A stretch of 7,376 nt of DNA from CAYQPF01 sp964419225 (GTDB taxonomy: Bacteria; Cloacimonadota; Cloacimonadia; Cloacimonadales; CAYQPF01). The notes beneath the pieces are model-generated. The model was given only the letters and a program-made list of their open reading frames with translations, did no database searches and had not been told where the DNA came from. The position numbers and the translations under genes were made by a program. The stretch spans positions 1 through 7,376 of the forward strand of contig CAYQPF010000203.1 of assembly GCA_964419225.1 (NCBI GenBank). Direction: 5' to 3'. This document shows, piece after piece, positions 4,813 through 7,376 of the stretch (position 1 is its first letter; every line of letters starts with the position of its first letter).

Positions 4813-5801
4813 TACTTCCCCAATTTTTCCAGAAATTCTGCTTCTTTCAATGAATCGAGTCCTGCTCTGTATTTATATGTTTCGGGTAAGATCAAATAAT
4901 AATGGTAGGTTTTCTCAATAGTTTGAGCCAGAGGAGTAAACGTAAGATTTCTTTGCAGAGCTTTTTTAATACTGATGCTACTGTCCCCGGCATATTCTTC
5001 AGCTTCAGGAACCCAGAGAGTCAGTTCTGTCCAGGGTTGAATTTCATTTTCCAGAATCAGATCCTGTTCCACCCAGACAAATTCGGCTTGTGGATTTATA
5101 CTTTGCTTACATTGATTCAGAAATTCACCCATAGTCAGGCAATAGTCAGGTCCGGTTAGATTGAAAGTACCGGTTGTGTTAGATTGTCCTGCCTGGATAA
5201 CCCACTCTGCCAGATCTTTGGCTTCGATAAACTGGATGGGTTTGTTTTGAGGCAGGGGTGCCAGAATCTTACCACCTTCGTGTACTCTTTTTATCCAGTA
5301 GGTAAATCTGTCTGAAGGATCCCAGGGTCCGACAATGAGGCCTGGTCTGACAATAAGTGCCTTATCTGCAAAGCTTTTAACTACTTCAGCTTCGCATAAG
5401 GCTTTCAACGGGCCGTAAGTTGCACCGTTCAGTTCTCTGTCAGCCGGATTCTCAAGGACACCAACGGGGTAATTTTCATCTATACCAACAGTTTTGAAGT
5501 CGGCATACACAGAGATAGTGGAAATAAAAACATATTTTTTGGCTTTATCTTTAAAATAATCTGCAGAAATATGGACTGTTTCCGGAGTGTATCCACATGT
5601 ATCAATCACCAGATCCCACTGGCGGTCGGCCAGTAGATATAGATCCTGATTTCTGTCGCCCATGATCTCTTCGACATCAGCGAACAATCCGGGATTGGTT
5701 TTGCCTCTGTGAAAAATTGTAACCTGATGTTTGTTTTTAAGTGCCTGTTCTACGAGATATCTGCCGAGAAAAAGTGTTCCGCCAATAATCAATACTTTCA
5801 T
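4812..5801 (-). CDS. NAD-dependent epimerase/dehydratase family protein
   Basis: This 329-residue protein is an extended-type short-chain dehydrogenase/reductase relative. A Rossmann nucleotide-binding motif GGTLFLG (7-13) follows the first beta strand MKVLII, and HRGK (31-34) ends the second strand region. VFISTISVYA (91-100) and YGPLK (129-133) supply the Ser/Thr and the Tyr-x3-Lys of the catalytic site. VRPGLIVGPWDPSDRFTYW (151-169) is the family's RPG.i.GP.D..DR stretch, typical of the group whose members are often called isomerase or reductase without a proven substrate. The substrate cannot be read from sequence; a nucleotide sugar or RNA-binding CSP41-like role are the usual guesses. 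TAGGAGGA precedes the ATG and overlaps the TAG stop of the malic enzyme gene, 8 nt away, so the two are co-transcribed. Confidence 0.85.
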   Translation of the reverse strand: MKVLIIGGTLFLGRYLVEQALKNKHQVTIFHRGKTNPGLFADVEEIMGDRNQDLYLLADRQWDLVIDTCGYTPETVHISADYFKDKAKKYVFISTISVYADFKTVGIDENYPVGVLENPADRELNGATYGPLKALCEAEVVKSFADKALIVRPGLIVGPWDPSDRFTYWIKRVHEGGKILAPLPQNKPIQFIEAKDLAEWVIQAGQSNTTGTFNLTGPDYCLTMGEFLNQCKQSINPQAEFVWVEQDLILENEIQPWTELTLWVPEAEEYAGDSSISIKKALQRNLTFTPLAQTIEKTYHYYLILPETYKYRAGLDSLKEAEFLEKLGK

Positions 5802-5809
5802 AGTTCCTC

Positions 5810-7258
5810 CTACGCTTTGTTTTTAGCCCAGGAAAAAGCTTCTTGCATTAAGGAAGCAGGAGGCTCTTTGATGAGTTGGTTTTTCTGCATTAATTCCATT
5901 AGATCACGGGTATATTTAATATCCTGAAGGGTTTTATGATAAACATCTTCAGGAGATATTTCAATACGGGCAACTTTATCGAGGCAGGCTTGTTTGGCTA
6001 CAGCAGCAGCTACAGCGGCAAAGACCTCTGTCTCGTCCATGGTCGGGATAATGTAGTCGGGGTTGATGCCTTTTTTGCAGGCGAAATCAGCAAGAGCTTC
6101 AGAAGCAGCGATAGCCATATTATCGGTGATTTTGCGTGCTCTGGTAAGCAGTGCACCTTTAAGGATCCCGGGAAATCCCAGGGAATTATTGACCTGATTC
6201 GGAAAATCACCTCTACCTGTTGCCACAATAAAAGCTCCGGCATCTTTAGCCGTATGCGGATAGATCTCCGGAACAGGATTAGCACAGACAAAGACAATAG
6301 GCTTTTCTGCCATAGAGGTAATCCATTCCGGCTTAATCACATCAGGGCCGGGTTGAGACAAGGCTATAACAACATCGGCACCTTTGAAAGCTTCTTCCAG
6401 AGATTTAATCTTTTGTGGATTGGTTTGCTGACAATAAGACCATTGCTGGTAATATCGCGGGTCATCTCTGAAATCATGTCGGTCAGCATCAAGAGCACCA
6501 TCGGCATCAAACATAATGATATTGGCAGGGATCATGCCCATTTTTAGAGCAAAGCGGGCAATAGTGCTATTGGCAGCACCGGCACCCAGAAAGATCGTTC
6601 TGACATCGGCAATATTCTTCTCTGCCAACTTAAGAGCATTGATCAGGCCGGCCATGATCACACAGGCAGTGCCCTGAGCATCATCATGCCAGACAGGAAT
6701 ATTGCATTCTTCTCTGAGGGTGTCCAGAACTTTGTAGCAATTGGGTTGAGAAATATCTTCCAGATTAATAGCTCCGTAACTAGGCTCCAACATTTTAACA
6801 AAGTCAATGATCTTATCAGGATCTGGTTCACCATTTTTATCTCTGTTGTTAATACACAGAGCTGTTCCGTCAATACCGGCGAGATATTTCATGAGAAAAG
6901 CTTTGCCCTCCATTACTCCCAGGCCTCCGGCAGGTGTACAATCACCGTCACCGAGAACGCGGGTGGAATCACTGACAACCCCAACGAGGTTGCCGCGATT
7001 GGAAAGCTGGAAAGATTGTTCATTATCATCTCTGATAGTGGTGGAGATCATGGAAACACCAGGAGTGTACCAGACGTTAAACCAGTTAAAACTAAAAACA
7101 CCGGCCTTGGGAATTGTCTGCATCTTACCCCCATAAAACTGATGGGCGAGTTCTGACATTTTTTTCAGGAAAAGGGTTTTAATTTTAGCTGCTTTATCGG
7201 GTGGAAAGCCATCAGCAATTTGCTCCAGATATTTTTCGAGTGAATTATTGGAATCCAT
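5810..7258 (-). CDS. Malic enzyme (oxaloacetate-decarboxylating malate dehydrogenase)
   Basis: This 482-residue enzyme oxidatively decarboxylates malate to pyruvate, forming NADH or NADPH. Visible motifs in order: YTPGVS (64-69) with the catalytic Tyr64; SDSTRVLGDGD (96-106); GVMEGKAFL (114-122) with the probable catalytic Lys119; INLEDI (164-169) and HDDAQGTA (191-198), supplying metal ligands Glu167, Asp168 and Asp192; the nucleotide-binding loop GAGAAN (225-230); ANPVPEIYP (326-334); and TGRGDFPNQVNN (347-358) before LGFPGI. DDAQGTA replaces the common DDQHGTA, and GAGAAN the usual GAGAAG. Asp251-Asp253 after the second strand would fit NAD preference, which is an inference. The protein is longer than the common 390-430-residue bacterial form, partly from a tail after residue 430. 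AAGGAG lies 5 nt before the ATG. It is the first gene of the cluster. Confidence 0.93.
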   Translation of the reverse strand: MDSNNSLEKYLEQIADGFPPDKAAKIKTLFLKKMSELAHQFYGGKMQTIPKAGVFSFNWFNVWYTPGVSMISTTIRDDNEQSFQLSNRGNLVGVVSDSTRVLGDGDCTPAGGLGVMEGKAFLMKYLAGIDGTALCINNRDKNGEPDPDKIIDFVKMLEPSYGAINLEDISQPNCYKVLDTLREECNIPVWHDDAQGTACVIMAGLINALKLAEKNIADVRTIFLGAGAANSTIARFALKMGMIPANIIMFDADGALDADRHDFRDDPRYYQQWSYCQQTNPQKIKSLEEAFKGADVVIALSQPGPDVIKPEWITSMAEKPIVFVCANPVPEIYPHTAKDAGAFIVATGRGDFPNQVNNSLGFPGILKGALLTRARKITDNMAIAASEALADFACKKGINPDYIIPTMDETEVFAAVAAAVAKQACLDKVARIEISPEDVYHKTLQDIKYTRDLMELMQKNQLIKEPPASLMQEAFSWAKNKA

Positions 7259-7269
7259 TACATCTCCTT
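7259..7269 (-). promoter_or_regulatory. Ribosome binding site of the malic enzyme gene, with a start-stop triplet pair
   Basis: AAGGAG (7264-7269) stands 5 nt before the malic enzyme ATG. The leader reads ATGTAATG, so an ATG followed at once by TAA overlaps the true start. This out-of-frame start-stop could hold initiating ribosomes, but the better-spaced second ATG should win and the arrangement may be chance. Confidence 0.45.
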
Positions 7270-7271
7270 AT

Positions 7272-7304
7272 CAGTTAGCAGTAGGCAGGGTGCAGTTGGC
7301 AGTG
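7272..7304. repeat. CAGTTGGCAGT-type intergenic repeat
   Basis: Degenerate tandem units of CAGTTAGCAGTAGGCAGGG and TGCAGTTGGCAGTG fill the leader region of the malic enzyme gene. They belong to the same class of short imperfect tandem repeats found in other spacers here. No promoter with well-spaced boxes is evident in this stretch or just upstream. Confidence 0.55.
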
Positions 7305-7339
7305 AATCAGCACATAAGGCACCACAATGTAAATAAATT

Positions 7340-7366
7340 AAAAAAAAAGCTGCCGTTTCCGGCAGC
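7340..7366 (-). terminator. Rho-independent terminator of an upstream gene outside the window
   Basis: On the minus strand GCTGCCG pairs with CGGCAGC around a GAAA tetraloop (7349-7366), followed directly by nine T bases (7348 down to 7340). The strong 7-bp GC-rich stem and the T-run are textbook features. It points toward decreasing coordinates, so it ends transcription of a minus-strand gene to the right of the window and isolates the malic enzyme operon. Confidence 0.92.
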
Positions 7367-7376
7367 CTTAAGGGAA

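Noticed and set aside
5936..7156. Several open frames opposite or out of frame within the malic enzyme gene
   Set aside because: The in-frame malic enzyme has full-length motif conservation; the others are its shadows.

Overview
This is an AT-rich bacterial window with compact minus-strand genes separated by repeat-filled intergenic DNA. The spacers carry patchwork short-repeat modules of the CACAGAGG, CCACAGATTACACGAATTA and GACACCTGACACCT kinds. Shine-Dalgarno sites are strong (AAAGGAGG, AAGGAG, TAGGAGGA). I know this spacer style from genomes of uncultured FCB-group and candidate-phylum bacteria such as Cloacimonadota, but no marker gene here fixes the taxonomy, so that placement is a weak inference.

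Positions 1-727 hold no gene. Nearly identical 33-nt blocks lie in inverted orientation at 1-33 and 666-698. Each sits at the -10/start region of a promoter-like sequence with a 17-nt spacer, one firing left out of the window and one firing right into a 67-codon gene for a small, acidic, probably secreted peptide (728-931). Between them lie repeat modules, one present in both orientations, so the stretch is roughly palindromic. Positions 932-1155 hold two hairpins and no convincing gene.

Positions 1156-2391 (minus) encode a 411-residue protein with sigma-70 region 2-like and region 4-like segments, as in ECF sigma factors, plus an N-terminal extension and a C-terminal part of about 190 residues that I do not recognise. 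Positions 2392-2974 are a second gene-free stretch with versions of the modules found at 95-607.

Positions 7258 down to 2975 form a tight minus-strand five-gene cluster, very likely one operon: malic enzyme, NAD-dependent epimerase/dehydratase-like protein, YigZ/IMPACT family protein, alkyltransferase-like (ATL) DNA-lesion-binding protein, and an M50-type membrane metalloprotease. Junctions are 8 nt, 34 nt, a 1-nt overlap and 1 nt. A rho-independent terminator at 7340-7366 ends an upstream minus-strand gene outside the window, so the cluster probably starts its own transcript. The functions do not form an obvious pathway: central carbon metabolism, a nucleotide-sugar-type oxidoreductase, a translation-associated protein, alkylation-damage recognition and membrane proteolysis.

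The most interesting part is the left side: a matched pair of divergent promoters, a small secreted peptide and an oversized sigma-like regulator. A functional link between them is only a hypothesis.
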